From positions 2,509,060 through 2,573,059 of the forward strand of contig OX359247.1 of assembly GCA_947179485.1 (NCBI GenBank): a DNA stretch of 64,000 bases. The letters are read 5' to 3'. Each line of letters starts with the position of its first letter. The first letter of the stretch is position 1. This DNA comes from Allacma fusca (taxonomy: Eukaryota > Arthropoda > Collembola > Symphypleona > Sminthuridae). The translations under genes and the position numbers were made by a program. Below, in pieces: positions 23,543-36,579 of this stretch. Under the pieces are notes generated by a model. The model worked only from the letters and a program-made list of their open reading frames with translations, made no database searches and had not been told where the DNA came from.

Positions 23543-25950
23543 TCATGAAATCTTTTCATCCACCACAGCTTCTTCATGCACCTTATCATGGAGTGTCAGT
23601 AAAAGAAGGCGATCAAACTTCTCTCCGCATATCTCACATGCAAATTTCTTGTGGCTATTTCTGAGATGAGTCCACGCTCTATGCATCCTCATAGCGTATT
23701 TTGATTTAAAAGTCTTTCGGCAAAATTCACAACAAAATGGTCGAGAGTCCTTGTGACTTAGCTGGTGTTTGCATAATAACGCTTTACTCACAAAATTCAT
23801 TTTGCAAATTTTGCAGATGAATTCATTCTGCAGACGACAGCAGGTACCACTTGCATACATTGTTTTATGGGCTATCAACAAACCAAGGTTCACAAATTTT
23901 TTTCCACACACTTTACAGAGAATATTGTTTTGCTTGGAGGAGCTCCTCAAGTGCGTAGATGCTTTGTGCTTGAGCACTTCATATCTTTCTTTGAAAGATT
24001 CTCCACAAATATCACAACAATGCGGTCTTTCAATAATGCACACCTCTTTACAATCCCGGAACTTATTTTCTTTGTGGATAACTTTAGTAGGCATACGGGC
24101 ACGCTCGGTTCTGCTTGAGGCTGAAATAAAACATAAATAATAGATTATATAAAAGGCCGTACAAAAAAATACAAATCGGAAAAAATTACTTTTAATTAAA
24201 CATATATTACTTCTAGGACTATGAAAAATTCGTAAGTGTAATACCAGGAATTAATTCAGTACTTACTTGAACTCTCAACATGACATTTGTCTACATGCAC
24301 AGTGATTCCATATTTCGTGGAAAACATTCCGCAGTGTCGACAATGAAACTTGCCATTTGTTAATTGATCGTAAATATATCTCCTGTACCGAAATGTTTGC
24401 TTGGTATTGTTTGGTGGAGGACAGCCTACGGTGTACGCACAAAAAGACAATGTTAAAACAAATCAGTGAAAGGCTTAAAATATATGCTGCTGAATTAAAT
24501 GTATTAACCATTATAAGAATTACCCGGACAGGTCTTTAAATGAATTGTCAAACAGGACATATTTGCAAACTTTTCATCGCAAAATATACAGCACCACCGG
24601 CTGTTGTCACTCAGACGGCCAAAATGATATTTACCATCGTACATAACAGTAAAATTATTCGCTTCCTGGGATGTCGCATTGTTAAATATTTGATTTTGGT
24701 ACACACGAAGATAATTCATCAAAGTTTCCCGATTCTCGCTTGACATAGATGCAAAATCCGGATCTTTCAATTTCACGTCCTTTCTAATTGGTTGAATAGG
24801 AACTTTTGCAACTAAAGGTCCTTTTATATCTCCCGGAGGTATCAGCTGGGAAGATTTAGTACCTAAAAAATAAATGTTAAGGAACCAGTAGTGACAATAA
24901 CACTTCACAGTTGGATTACACATTATACAAATAATATTACACTGAATCCTAGGTAGTAATAGATCATTTGAGAATAAGCTACCTGGACATATCTTCATGT
25001 GATGAACAAAATCAGACTTTTTTGAAAATGGAAATGTACAAATGTTGCAGATCCACAGATTATTATCAGACCGTGAAGGAAGCTTGTCCATTACTAAATA
25101 TTCTAAGACACCTGGTGACTTCTCGTTGGATTTGGTAAATGATGTTTCTCTGTACAGCCCGAGATAATTATTTAACATAACTTTCTCATGTTCCTTCTTG
25201 ATTGTTCTTGTTGTTACACCATCTGGGAAGAGACGTTCAATACACGGGGGTTGCTGAAGATCTTCTTTCGAAGGCGTTGAGTAATTATCACTATCACCCT
25301 TGCAAGGTGTCTTCCTTCGACAATCAGGTGCTGCTTCCCTCAGGAGATCCAAGCTCAACTTCACTGAAGGTGTGAACCCTTTAAATAACAAAAGTGACAA
25401 GGTGTTAGTGGCTATAGTTAGTTCTCCGATATGATCTCTTGGTTTAGAAACCAGTAAAACTTCGTACTACTTAATACTTACTTTTGTGAATCAGACTTCT
25501 GTAGTAGTTGCATTTTTCGCGACTGGTGTACATCTTATCCGACCTTTGTAAATAATCTTGTTGGCTCAAACCCCCGGAGCATTCCTTCTCTTTTATGATG
25601 CTACCCCCATTTTGAGATTGTATAATTTTCCCCTGTATTTGCACACTAGCTTGATTAATCTGGGTGCGAATTTCTGCCATTTGTTCATGTAGCTTACACA
25701 AATTGATTATACCGAAAATACACTCCTTGCAAAATGGAAAGGGGTCGTATTTAAAATTGAATTTATAGGCTGGAGGAGGGGACCATTCCATGTATTTGCT
25801 AAGAATTTCAAACATTTCAGAGAGTATTTCATCAAAGCTAATTTCTGATGTTGATTCTGCAATGCGTTTCAGACAAATCAGGCAGGCTGTCATGGGTTCT
25901 GATATTGAGCTGAAACAATAATTATTGCCATCGCTACTTTGTATCTCCAT
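23543..25950 (-). CDS. ZAD-like C2H2 zinc-finger protein 1 (5 exons)
   Basis: Deduced exons (minus): 25950-25482, 25378-24983, 24862-24524, 24425-24267, 24120-23543; 646 residues. Start is the ATG at 25948-25950; the frame extends upstream without a Met. Exon 1 carries two Cys pairs (CLIC, CKEC) about 60 residues apart, the pattern of the ZAD protein-interaction domain of arthropod zinc-finger factors. Exons 2-4 each end with one C2HC-type finger (e.g. CNIC...HHMKIC). The last exon encodes five C2H2 fingers, the fifth ending H-x4-H. Expected role: sequence-specific nuclear transcription regulator, targets unknown. Every splice junction is phase 1 with GT-AG consensus, and the frame stays open throughout. 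Paralogous to the genes at 27300 and 34612; the exon-4 module (CPPPN...CRHCG) closely resembles exon 5 of gene 2. Confidence 0.85.
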
Positions 25951-27299
25951 TTTAGGGGTGTACAAAATTTTTGCCAATCAAATATATATTTAGAAAATTT
26001 TCGTTGATTCGAGTTTGTATGATAGTTTATGTTGAGTTATTCAGGGGGTGTATACTTTATTATGGGTAATTAAGTTTTTGAGCTAACAAAATACAAAAAT
26101 ATATTCTAACATGAACTTTGCTTTTTAATACCTATGAAATCCCCTTATAAATACAAGCATTGTGCACTGGCAAAACAACTTTCACCGTATCACCTAGAGC
26201 AATTAAGTAGCAGTGAGAGTAAAAGTTTTTTCTCCGCTTCCAAAAATTCCTTTCCAAGGATTCCTAGAATGAGGGAAATCTGGCTCTAGAAGCTATAACA
26301 TAGTTAACGTAGGGTCGTATTTCAGTCAGGATAATGGACAATTATTGTCTGAAGGGTACTAAGGAGAAAGGTAAAGCGCTTAACACTCTGTACATATACA
26401 AATCTTCCTTAGGAAAGCATATATTTTCTATAATAATATCTGGACACATTTCAGCTTACCCCAATGCTGATGAATTTTTTTTACAAGAGACAAATTTTAC
26501 ACATTTTTGGAATGATCTTATACAGCTAGAGTACACATCACCTTGGGTTTTTCCAGAACTTTTTTTTACTGCACCGTTCTAGCTTAATCAACATTGTATC
26601 CACTTCTGAATCAGTTAATATGATGTTACATCAAGTTTTGTACATGTTTGAGGATGAATATTAAATGTAGATGACACGTTGTTAGTTGTAATTCACAGTG
26701 AATCTAACTTAAATGGCACTATGTAACACATTACAAACGTTATTACCAATTGTGAAAACAGTATATAAGGTCTTGTAAGGCTCAAGGACCAAGGATATTT
26801 AATATCAGAATCGAATCCATGATCATCCAACCAGATAGGAACTAAACTTTTAACCGAGGTTAGCAGGTTATATGGAAATACGTAACAAAACTGACACTAC
26901 AGACACTTAATCGGAAATTAAATTCAAATGAGTACTACAGCAAAATAATATAATATAATTACTAGTATTTAAGTAGACGTATTTGTATGCTATTACAGAG
27001 TATACGGGGCAGTTTTGTTTTCCGCATCACAATGTACCTGCGTTATGCAAAACTATTTACACAATGAATACTTTCATTTTGCTCTAACTACATTCCGAAA
27101 ATGAATTTCCTGGTAATTAGTTCCACTTTTGTATATACACAGTATGTAGAATGTGTTCTTTTTACGGAACAGTCTACAATCATCTGTACTGTATGGAATT
27201 ATTTATCATTTATAGTTCTAAATACACCGTGACCGAGAAACAAGTGCTGGGAGCTGGGAGATGTAATGGGTATAGTTTTTAATTAACAGTTTTTGAATT
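25951..27299. other. Intergenic between zinc-finger genes 1 and 2
   Basis: Holds the promoter side of gene 1 and the 3' flank of gene 2. I see no further gene. The 82-codon frame at 26334-26582 has no recognised motif. Confidence 0.3.
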
Positions 27300-30200
27300 C
27301 TACAGAACATCGACAGAATACACAGAAATAATTGTGTTTTCGGTACTGGCTTTCTGCACCGTTTGACTCCCATCATCCGAATCACTTACACTATCCTTCA
27401 ATTTCCTTTTCCGTGAGTTCACATTCCCATTTGTCACTTTATTGGGATTATGACTTCGGGCTTTGTGTTTCTTCATGCTCCATTTATCAGCAAATGTTGC
27501 TTTGCATATATCACATGAGTAAGGTTTAATTCCTGCATGATTTCTTTGGTGAATAATCATTGCCCGTTTATGGTAAATCTTTTTACCACACACTTTACAT
27601 ATGTTGTCTTCATTATGCGTCTCTAGATGATGAGGCAGTTTAGCATTAGTAACCTCTTTCCCACAGACATGACATATAACAAGTTCATGAGTTTTTAAAT
27701 GCGTCCTGAGTAAAGTCCTAAACCCATATGTTTGTCCACAGACGTCACAAGAAAATTTCTTTTCAGCGGTTTCCAAGTGAGCACGAGCAGTGTGAATTCT
27801 CAGTGAGCCTAATAATTTGAATGATTTTCCGCACAATTCGCAAATATACGGTCGGTCATCCTGATGGATCACTTCGTGTTTGCGTAGGTCATCTGAGCGG
27901 TTGAATCTTCTCCCACACGTTTGGCAAAAATATTTTTTTACATCTGAAAATAGCGTTAAATAAACCTTTATTAAACTCTTTACTAATGCCAATATTGACA
28001 CAACACATTGGAATACCCAAACGCCTGCTCTCAATCCAATATTCATTGCTAGTACTCACTAATGTGGCTTCGCTTCAAGTGATCCTTCATTGGCTGCAAC
28101 ATAGGGCACACTTGTGTGCAGTGGTTGCATTTGTATACGTCTCCTGTCTTTTGAAATGAAAAACCATCATAAAAGTACTTCCCGGTAGACGTTTTGGTGT
28201 AGATTACACATCGCGTTACACCTGGAAACCAATCAACCAACAAACGGAAACCGCGTGTAAGTAACAAGTTATACAAATAAATATGATTTGTTTCAAAACT
28301 AATAGGCCCCGTGACTTTAAATGCGCAATTAAGAAGGGTAGACATCACAGCATATGTATTTTTAACTTACTGATGTGGTTTTCTTGTATATGTGTTAGTA
28401 TTTCGGATATAGCTGTGAAATTAGTAGAGCAAGTCCCACATTTGAAATTTTCATCAATAAATTCGAAAGGAAACTTTTTATTGCATATATACTTATTGGG
28501 CTCCACTTCAATATAACAAGGTTGCCGCTTCCTTGTAGGTGGAACTCCTAAATTATATTGGAAGGAATAACATTATTGATTGGAACATTTGTTTTCATTG
28601 CCTTCAATTCCAATATTCTTATTCTGGACAACAAAACAGTGCCTACCAACATGACATTCCTCCAAATGAGTAATCATTGTATCCCTAGAAGAATAAAAGG
28701 ACTTGCAATGTCGACACTGAAACTCTCCGGTTTTTAACTCGTCGTAGATGCGTTTCCCGACTTTATGAGTTTCTGCAACATCAGACGGCGGATCACCTGA
28801 GCATCGAAAATATGAAATATCTTAGTTAGACAAGTGCTTAGAGAGCCTGAGGTTAGTAATAATTCTCCTAAAGATTCTATAATTGCTATACATATATCAG
28901 AGCCTATATGATACACAAAACACAAATATATATATGAATGAATACCTATACCTATATATATGATTAATATAACAGTGACCAGCTTTAAAGCTCAACCAAA
29001 GTGTAACTACCTGGGCAGTATTTTATATGATCTCCTAAGTTCTTCTTGGTTCGGTAGTTTATGTTACAAGAGATGCACTTCCATCGGTGACTGGTACATT
29101 CGAATCGACATCTATTATCTAATCGAAAATTCGAACCTCCAATTTTCTCCACCCGATCTTTTAGATTCCTAAATGGATGATCTTCAATCTCCTCTATTTC
29201 ATCATCGAAGCTGCTGTCATGGTCTTGACTGGATTTCTTTGAAGTTTTACCTTCTTTGTTATGATGTTTCTGTTTCTTCTGCACACCTGGATTACAGTAA
29301 AAAAGTCACACAAAAACCTACAAAGCTATAATTAAGAAATAAATAATATATTATAAACCTATTAACAAGAAGAAAATGTTACCAACCTTTACATGTACTG
29401 GCAAGATGAAACAACAAGTTCTTCTTTCCATAATAAACATAATTACACGTGCAGCATGTCCAGTTGCCTTCAGAACTGAGTTCAAAAGGATAACTGTTGT
29501 CGAATAAAAATTTGAGATTCAGGTCCTCCTTTCCGACAAAAGATACTCGTTGCCGATATTTGGTTCTCCTAAAATGTTTGTTAAGCTCATAATTTACACT
29601 GGACGTTTCAGATAAACTTTTACTTTCCTCGTCGTAAAATTCTTCTTCTTCCTCTGATAGAAATCCAGGCAAATCATCATCAAAGTCGTCTCGTATTTCA
29701 TCAACTGGGACTGAAATCAATTCACTACCGTTCAGAAATTTTGTCTACCCTTCCACTACTTTTCTACAAGATCGTTTCGAAATTTACGAATCAGATTTTA
29801 TTTACCGTAATCGTCACTGCATTCTTGTTTTTTAAGTTTCAGGTCCGCATCGCACACTTCCTTTACATCTTTTTCCTTCCCTACTTCACTTGAACTGCAT
29901 TCTACGCTTCCAGTATCGTTGAATTCTACTTTCTCGGTTATAAATTCCTCAAGATTTATTTTGTCCTTTGTCAGTTCTTCTTTACAAACGAAACTGTCAT
30001 TAGTAATCAGACCTTCTTGTCGATTTTCGGGGTTAGATTCCTTACTCTCTAAATGTGGATCAACATTTAGTCGTACTGAGGTGGAATAGCCTAAAAGTAA
30101 ATAATACATAATTACATATAGGTATACAAAATTAAGTTTCCTCTCTAAAGGAATGCGGAACGGTTCCAAATCAATTGCATATATACTGAGATTTGAGATT

Positions 30201-30788
30201 CTGATTAAAACCTTTGCAACTGCAGTTACATTAAAATAAGTACAATTGATTAGTTAACATTAATTAACATTCAATGATAAACGCCTAGTCTAACCAGCGT
30301 ATAACAAAATACTTACGTCTATACACAACATTCCGGTAGTAACGAATTTTCCTGTGAATGTCAATAAGATCCTCATTGCTACTCGATGGCTGGTCACAAC
30401 TATTCGGGGACAGAATTCCATTCAACAATCGTTTGCTATTTTGCGACTCCAGAATTTTGACGCACACGTTTGCAGTTCCTCTGTCTATTTGTTTTTGAAG
30501 ATCCAAAAGTAGCTGATTATACTTGTACAATCTAGTCACTAAAGAAATACAATCCTTGCAAAGTGGAAAATCTTCAACATCAAAATTGAAACGATATTTT
30601 GATGGAGGTCTCCATTCTAAACATTTGCACAGCACTTCAAAAAGTTCCGAACATTCTTCTTGACCCTTCGCCTTGTCAGTCCTACATGGGACATCCTTCA
30701 AACAAATTAGGCACCCAAAAGTCCCAGTCTCTGGTGTCGAATAAATAGAATCCAAACTCTTTAGCCCCATGGCATGACCCTCGATCAT
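27300..30788 (-). CDS. ZAD-like C2H2 zinc-finger protein 2 (8 exons)
   Basis: Deduced exons (minus): 30788-30317, 30090-29806, 29710-29387, 29286-29011, 28796-28647, 28547-28371, 28221-28060, 27943-27300; 829 residues. Exon 1 has the ZAD-like Cys pairs (CLIC, CKDC). Exon 2 is an acidic Glu/Ser-rich linker without a finger. Exons 3 to 7 each carry one finger near their 3' end (CCTC..., CISC..., CRHC..., CGTC..., CNHC...), several of C2HC form. Exon 8 encodes six C2H2 fingers with TGEKP-like linkers and a basic tail (SRKRKLK), a likely nuclear localisation signal. All introns are phase 1, so exons 2-7 are symmetric modules. It is probably a DNA-binding regulator. Same strand as gene 1, about 1.35 kb apart, consistent with tandem duplication. 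Confidence 0.85.
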
Positions 30789-32916
30789 TGTGATGGGACA
30801 AAGTTGAAACTACTTAAAAAATCCCATGTCTATTTGGGCCTTGGTTTGTCTGCAAGAAAATCAGTTCACTTGCACATATGTATGTAACAATAACAAACAT
30901 TTACCTTTGACTACCAATCACAAAAGGGATATTACTAAATAATCGTCATAGAAATGCTGATAAAATTAATAACTAATAAATTACTGTGCTTTTCTAATGT
31001 AATCTCAGTAAGCCCTAACGGCTTTAGTTACATTGGAACGTAGATATTTTGAATAATAAATTGCATTATAAATAGGTAAAAACTAAAAACAGACGGCACA
31101 AGCAGGATTATTAAAAAGAAATTAATATTGAGACCATTTTTAAATTATACTCATTGGCATGAGTTTCCTTCCCACCTTTTTAACTTGACCAAGTATCTCT
31201 CGACACAAAATGATATATGTATGTATATGTGGACTTGTAGTCACATTTAAACTTATGAAAGAATGATTTCACACAAGTGAGACACAACATACAAATGTAG
31301 TGCAAATACTGACTCTAAGCAGAAATAATTATTTTTATTAACAGTGGGAGCTCCTCAAACGCCTCTAGAATAATTAAATTAGTAACTTTCCTTTGCTATT
31401 TAGCTAAGCCTGCATGGCTCGGGTAACTCTAAATCAGTCATTAAAGAGCTTCAGACGAACACTGAATTTGTGTTCCAATTTGTCCTCCTCATGGTTTTGA
31501 CCAACTATATTGCCTGCTACTGTACCTAATTCGCCTGCAAATTCGAATTGAATTCTTTTTTTGGACCAAATTTTAAAATTGTAAATCCAAGTTAAACATT
31601 TTAAATGACATTAAATTCCTTAACCTCATACAAATTAGCCTCCAATGAGTAATGCACGGGGCGTCAAGAAACGATTTGTCACCATCATTCCCTTAGCCCA
31701 TATTAGGAGGGATATTAGAAGATATATTCAATTCCCCCATGATTTAGCAAATCTCTGTCCTGATTTTTTCAAAATTTGTGTTAAACTTTGGTTAAAGCAA
31801 TCAAGGAAGTGGGGCAAAGTCAGGATTCTTTTGGTAAAACTTTGTTGAAAATTTAATATTCTTTATTCCGGCTAAAAATTGTTTTTCCAAATTAACTTTT
31901 CAGCGTTTTGTATCACATTTTGTGGGGTTTCCTGGGATCTATCACACAAGCGTGAGAATTCTAGGCAGGACGCATTAAAGTAGACAGCAAGGTTGGGGAA
32001 ATTCATCTGCAGGGGCAAATGCTTTTCGGTTGTCCTACAGGCTACAGGACATCCCAGAGTCGCTTTTCCAAAAATCCCAACATGTTTCAGGTAGAGCTTG
32101 CGCATGCAACCAAAATGAACGTAAATTACGTGTAAACTTTGGAAGCGCTTGGCGTTGGAAGGAACAGTAAAACAATTAAGATTCTCAGTCTTTTCGAAAA
32201 TTCCCGGTCAAAACTTTGAGAACTTGGCTAACAAAATCGAAATGTGATTTGGGGTTACCAAGACGATTCGAATAAGGCATTAAGCTTGGTTCTATGCTTA
32301 ATATTTCAGGAAATACATCGAGGTTTGCATTTTATGGAGAAATGCATAAACTATGAAAAATCTTTCTCAACATACCATTTGGAGATTCCAAAAGTAAATT
32401 GTGTACACCATTGATCCAGTTTTGGATTTTCCTGTGAGCGAGGGTGGAAAAAGTTCGCGAACCCGTGAACCTGGTTCATGCTCAAAATGATCATCAAATG
32501 ATGCCCAATTTTGGAAATTGTTTACCCAAATTTGGACAAAAGTATCTGCCCATATACATGCCCAATCTCGGAGTACATGATCTTTTTCGGAAAAAATTTC
32601 CTACTCATACATATACATGCCCAATATCGGAGTACATACCCACTTTCGAAAAAATTTGGTTCGTGCCAACTTTGGAACTTTTCCCTCCCTCGCCTGTGTG
32701 AAGCGACAAAAATTTTGACAATTTCATCTTACCTATTTTTATATGATCTGTTAATAGAGGTCGGTTAAAAATTCGTACATTATAGTATATAAAGCCTGCT
32801 GGATTATGTATGACATTCATTTTTAATGATTTGAACTATTTCAAGCAGACCAATGGAATGTACGTCTTTGTTGACAAACAGTGATGACATAATTGAACAG
32901 GCACAGTGGCACAGCA
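30789..32916. other. Intergenic with old repeat traces
   Basis: No gene supported. 31985-32020 (GGGGAAATTCATCTGCAGGG) is similar to 59596-59620 inside the fold-back element at 58.8 kb, so a diverged copy of that repeat may lie around 31.6-32.4 kb. A 62-bp-spaced duplication with the phrase ACATGCCCAATATCGGAGTA occurs at about 32555-32640. Confidence 0.4.
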
Positions 32917-32924
32917 CCCACAGG

Positions 32925-34148
32925 CATACATGGGCACCCTCACGAGTGATTGAGGGATGCCTCGCCCTCTCCCTCGTCCTCGCCCTCACAAAATGCGAGG
33001 GTGAGGGTGAGTACACGTTGATTTCAGGAGCCCTCATGAACATGAGAGAGAGGACCAATGGAGAGGATGTGAACGAAAGAGGGGGATGCAGAGTGCACAT
33101 ACAATCCCTCATAATTTTTTCTTACCGGAACCTTTATCAAATTAGGAGAGAAAATTTTACATAGTACATTTTACTGTGTCAAGGCAATCCCACAGCGCCA
33201 GCTTCATTCACAGTAATCCAACAAGTAAACGTCGCAGATTTTCCAAAAACTGCATTGGCCTGTGTAAGCTTTTAGGTTGAACGTTTTCACGTCAAGGGCG
33301 TGAACCAAAGTTGGATTTTTTTGCTGATTTAGAAACAGTGCCCCGTATGGGTACAAAAATGTTGTACCTGAATTTGGGTACATAAATGTATATCTGTACC
33401 TGAATACACAGTTTCACTTTACCTGAACCTGTACCTGTTCCCAATCTAAATAGGGAGTACCTATACCTGAAACGTACCTGCATCCAAAATGTACTCAAAA
33501 AGGTTTTTGTACCCGGGTATATATTAAGAGTACCTTGGACTACCCGGGTATATTCAAACGATTGGGCTAAATTAAAGAAGATACTTATCAGTACTTAAAG
33601 TTTAATTTTATCCAAGGTCGCTGAGGTCAGAAACAAGGCGCAAATTCAAAAATATCGACTATTTCTAAATTAGCAATTATTTACAACCTCGCCACTTAAC
33701 AAAATATTTTGCTATCGTTTGTTGTGGCTTGGATGGGCTTTTCAGAGTTTCAGAGTGCTACTTAATACACTCCAGGATTGTGGACAGGACCAAACAAGAC
33801 ACTAACAATAAGCAAAGTTGCAGCAACTCTGCTTCCAAAGTGAAATTTAACAATGAGAAGGGTACATTTTGAAGCTGTCATATTTTTACCAAGTATCCGT
33901 GAACATGTTTTTTGAAAGCACAGAGATTGTAGAAAATTGTATGGAGGTTTATTTACGTATAATATAAAATTAAGAGGGCACTCACGAGGGCGAGGGAGAG
34001 GGGTGAATTTTAAAATTAGCACCTCTCGAGGGTGAGAGAGAGAACAATCCGCAACGTGTCGCTTAATTGATGACGAGGGAGAGTGCTTGCAGACTATAAT
34101 CTATCCCTCGCACAAAGAGGCAGAGGGAGACAGAAAGGCCCATCTATG
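32925..34148. mobile_element. Non-autonomous hAT-like element G (GAGGG arms)
   Basis: Exact 8-bp duplication CCCACAGG (32917-32924, 34149-34156) and short inverted ends CATACATGGGC / GCCCATCTATG (10 of 11 matching). The arms at 32938-33090 and 33970-34130 are dense in GAGGG/CCCTC in both orientations. A patch with GTACCTG and TACCCGGGTA motifs at 33340-33560 resembles the arms of element A and may be a decayed insertion inside it. Confidence 0.8.
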
Positions 34149-34156
34149 CCCACAGG

Positions 34157-34611
34157 TTATTGTCTATAACTATGTTTGTGAACGTCGTGCGATTGCTACG
34201 TACGCCCGTGACTTCTTCAAACATTGCGGCGATTTTGAATGGATGTGTCATCTCGATGAAAGTGGTTGTGTTTGTCTGAGGTCTAGTGTCTCGCAAACTC
34301 ATATTTTTATTCTGCATAGGATCCACAAATCAATATACACACTGCCACAAGCCAGAACTGACCGATTTGTTGTTGTTTTAGTTAAATTGTTACTAATAAC
34401 AATAATTCCACAATAAGAATTTTTTTTTAAAAACCCGATAGAAAGAGTTGTGCTAAAAGCAATACAAATATAAATGTAATCATAACATGTTGTCTATAAT
34501 CATATTTTCTAGTTCCGCACACTAACCTCACTTGGAATTATTATAGTGTCTTGTATACATTTGTACAATTATTATTACAGATGTAGATCAAAGTCAAGGT
34601 TGTGTCTGTAG
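34157..34611. promoter_or_regulatory. 5' flank of zinc-finger gene 3
   Basis: An intron-like acceptor (TTATTATTACAG, ending 34580) lies 32 bp before the start codon, so a non-coding first exon upstream is likely. No clear TATA box found. Confidence 0.3.
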
Positions 34612-36579
34612 ATGTTATGGATGTCGGATAAAATGTCTTGGTTTACGTCAATCCCCATTATTCCTGGGTCAATTACAGTACATTCCGCTGCTCAATGTTT
34701 GATTTGTTTGAAAAGTTACACTTCGGCAACGGGTGGTGGTACTCCTGAAATTTTAGAAACACTATCGAAGCAGTTTGAAGTGTTTTGTAAATTCATGAAA
34801 ATAGAGCCTCCGTCTAACTGTCAACCGAACTTCAGCGCTGAGCCGTTTCCATTTTGTGAGGAATGTCAGCTAACTCTTTCACGACTACAAGAACTAAATG
34901 AGTTGTTAGAAGAAACCCAAAAGAGAATTGCGGTTGTCATCTCAACACTATCTGCAAACATAATTCTATCCGGAAATTCTACCTCGAACGGAGAATTGAA
35001 AATATGTCCCTACGATGCTCATCTTCCAGGAACTGGGCAGTGTAGCGCAGAAGAAAAAGTCAAATATTGCAGGGGATTGATCTATAAACGTAAGCTGTAT
35101 TTGTATTTTCGCAATTATTTGCGTTACAATTCATCGCAATAAAATGACAGTTGAGAATTGTGCTGAACTTTTTCTGTGTTAATAAAAACATTTGTGGTAT
35201 GAACTCAGGCTACTCCCCCCAGTTGGAAATAAGTCTGTTGAGACAACTGTCGAGAACCGGAAATTCTACGAATCTTATTGAGGGTTCACATGAGATGTTG
35301 AAGATCCCTGAACAACATACGACGGAATTTTTGTGGAATAGTGGCTCGGAAATAATAGGATTCGAAGAAGCTGCAACAGAAGAAAAGAAATTTCGTTTCG
35401 TAAAGCAAGAATCTCAGGGTTTTGAAGTAGTATTACATTACGAAGAAGCTAGTCCTGAAAATTTTGAATTTGGTTTGGTAAAGCAAGAATCTGACAGCTT
35501 GGAAGTAGTCAATTACGAAGAAGCTAAAGAAGAAAATAATGCATTCCCTATTATTAAGGAAGAATCCGAGGCAAGAACGGATGTTGAAGAATATGTACGA
35601 GGACTAGCGGAAATGGAATTAGTACAAAATGAGACTTCAGCAACGGGGTTCCCAATCGTAATCCAACCAACTGAAGTGAAAACTGAATTTGGAGAAGTTG
35701 GAGAAAGATTGTGGGCTGATAAGGCAGCTGAGGAAGTTACTGCTTTGAATATTCGCTTAACTTCCTTATCTTCGCCAGCGAAGCGACTATCGTGTGAAAT
35801 TTGTGGCGCGCAGTATTTTTCATCCAAATCTGAACTTATCACACATTTGCAAACGAAGCATCCAGGTACATCTGAAATCTGGAAAATAATTATATTCATG
35901 CCATGATTTGATACTATCTGTGGTTAAAATATTCAGTCTTGTGTAATTGTAATGAATTAATTGGAATTGCAGTCTTGAAAAGAGAATCAACCGATTTTTG
36001 TAAAACCCTGTCAGGGAAATATATGCTCAATGGGAAATCGTTGTTTCAGATCTCTGATGTGGATAACGAATATAAATGTTCTTCATGTTCCTTTGCATCT
36101 GAAAAATTGACTGAAATGAAACACCACGTAAGGTATAAACATATAGGTAAGCTTCTACAAATTATTCATCCCCACTATGATTGTAAAAATCATTACTTTT
36201 GTCTTAGTTTTATCTATACACAAAAATGGTTTTTGTAGAAATATTTATTTGCACTGACTGCGGGAAAAAATTCAGTAGCAAATATAATCTGCAACGACAT
36301 AGGACCTTCCACGAGAATGGGACACTATTTTGTTGTGACGTCTGTGGGAAGCAACTAAACTTAAAACAGAGACTTCAAGATAGCAAAGCCTACGTTCACC
36401 CCAAGACTGCTGACAAAGAGTTCCCATGTGAAGTGTGCGGCAAAGTTTTTGAGATTCGGAGCTTGCATAAATGGCACGTGAAGGGCCAACATGAAATTGT
36501 GAATTGTAATCTGTGTGGCGAAGATGTCCGTAGACGGAACTTGCTTAAACACACAGGAACACATATCCAGAGAACATGA
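34612..36579 (+). CDS. ZAD-like C2H2 zinc-finger protein 3 (4 exons)
   Basis: Deduced exons: 34612-35089, 35209-35865, 35973-36146, 36239-36579; 549 residues. Exon 1 has ZAD-like Cys pairs (CLIC and CEEC). Exon 2 is a long acidic linker containing three diverged repeats of a KQES/KEES...NYEEA unit, possible SUMO-type lysine sites, then one finger (CEIC...HLQTKH). Exon 3 carries one finger (CSSC...HHVRYKH). Exon 4 encodes four C2H2 units; the second lacks its first His (QDSKAYVH) and may not bind zinc. Start is the first ATG of the frame, but in-frame Met at 34621 and 34633 are alternatives. All introns are phase 1 as in genes 1 and 2. Opposite strand to its paralogues, so the duplication was followed by inversion. 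Likely a nuclear regulator of unknown targets. Confidence 0.85.

Noticed and set aside
24504-25400. A single 298-codon exon of zinc-finger gene 1
   Set aside because: The middle (24863-24982) has intron-like composition with matching GT-AG sites and phase; the open frame through it is by chance.
35513-35899. 128-codon minus-strand frame
   Set aside because: Antisense of exon 2 of zinc-finger gene 3, which has the domains and splice sites.
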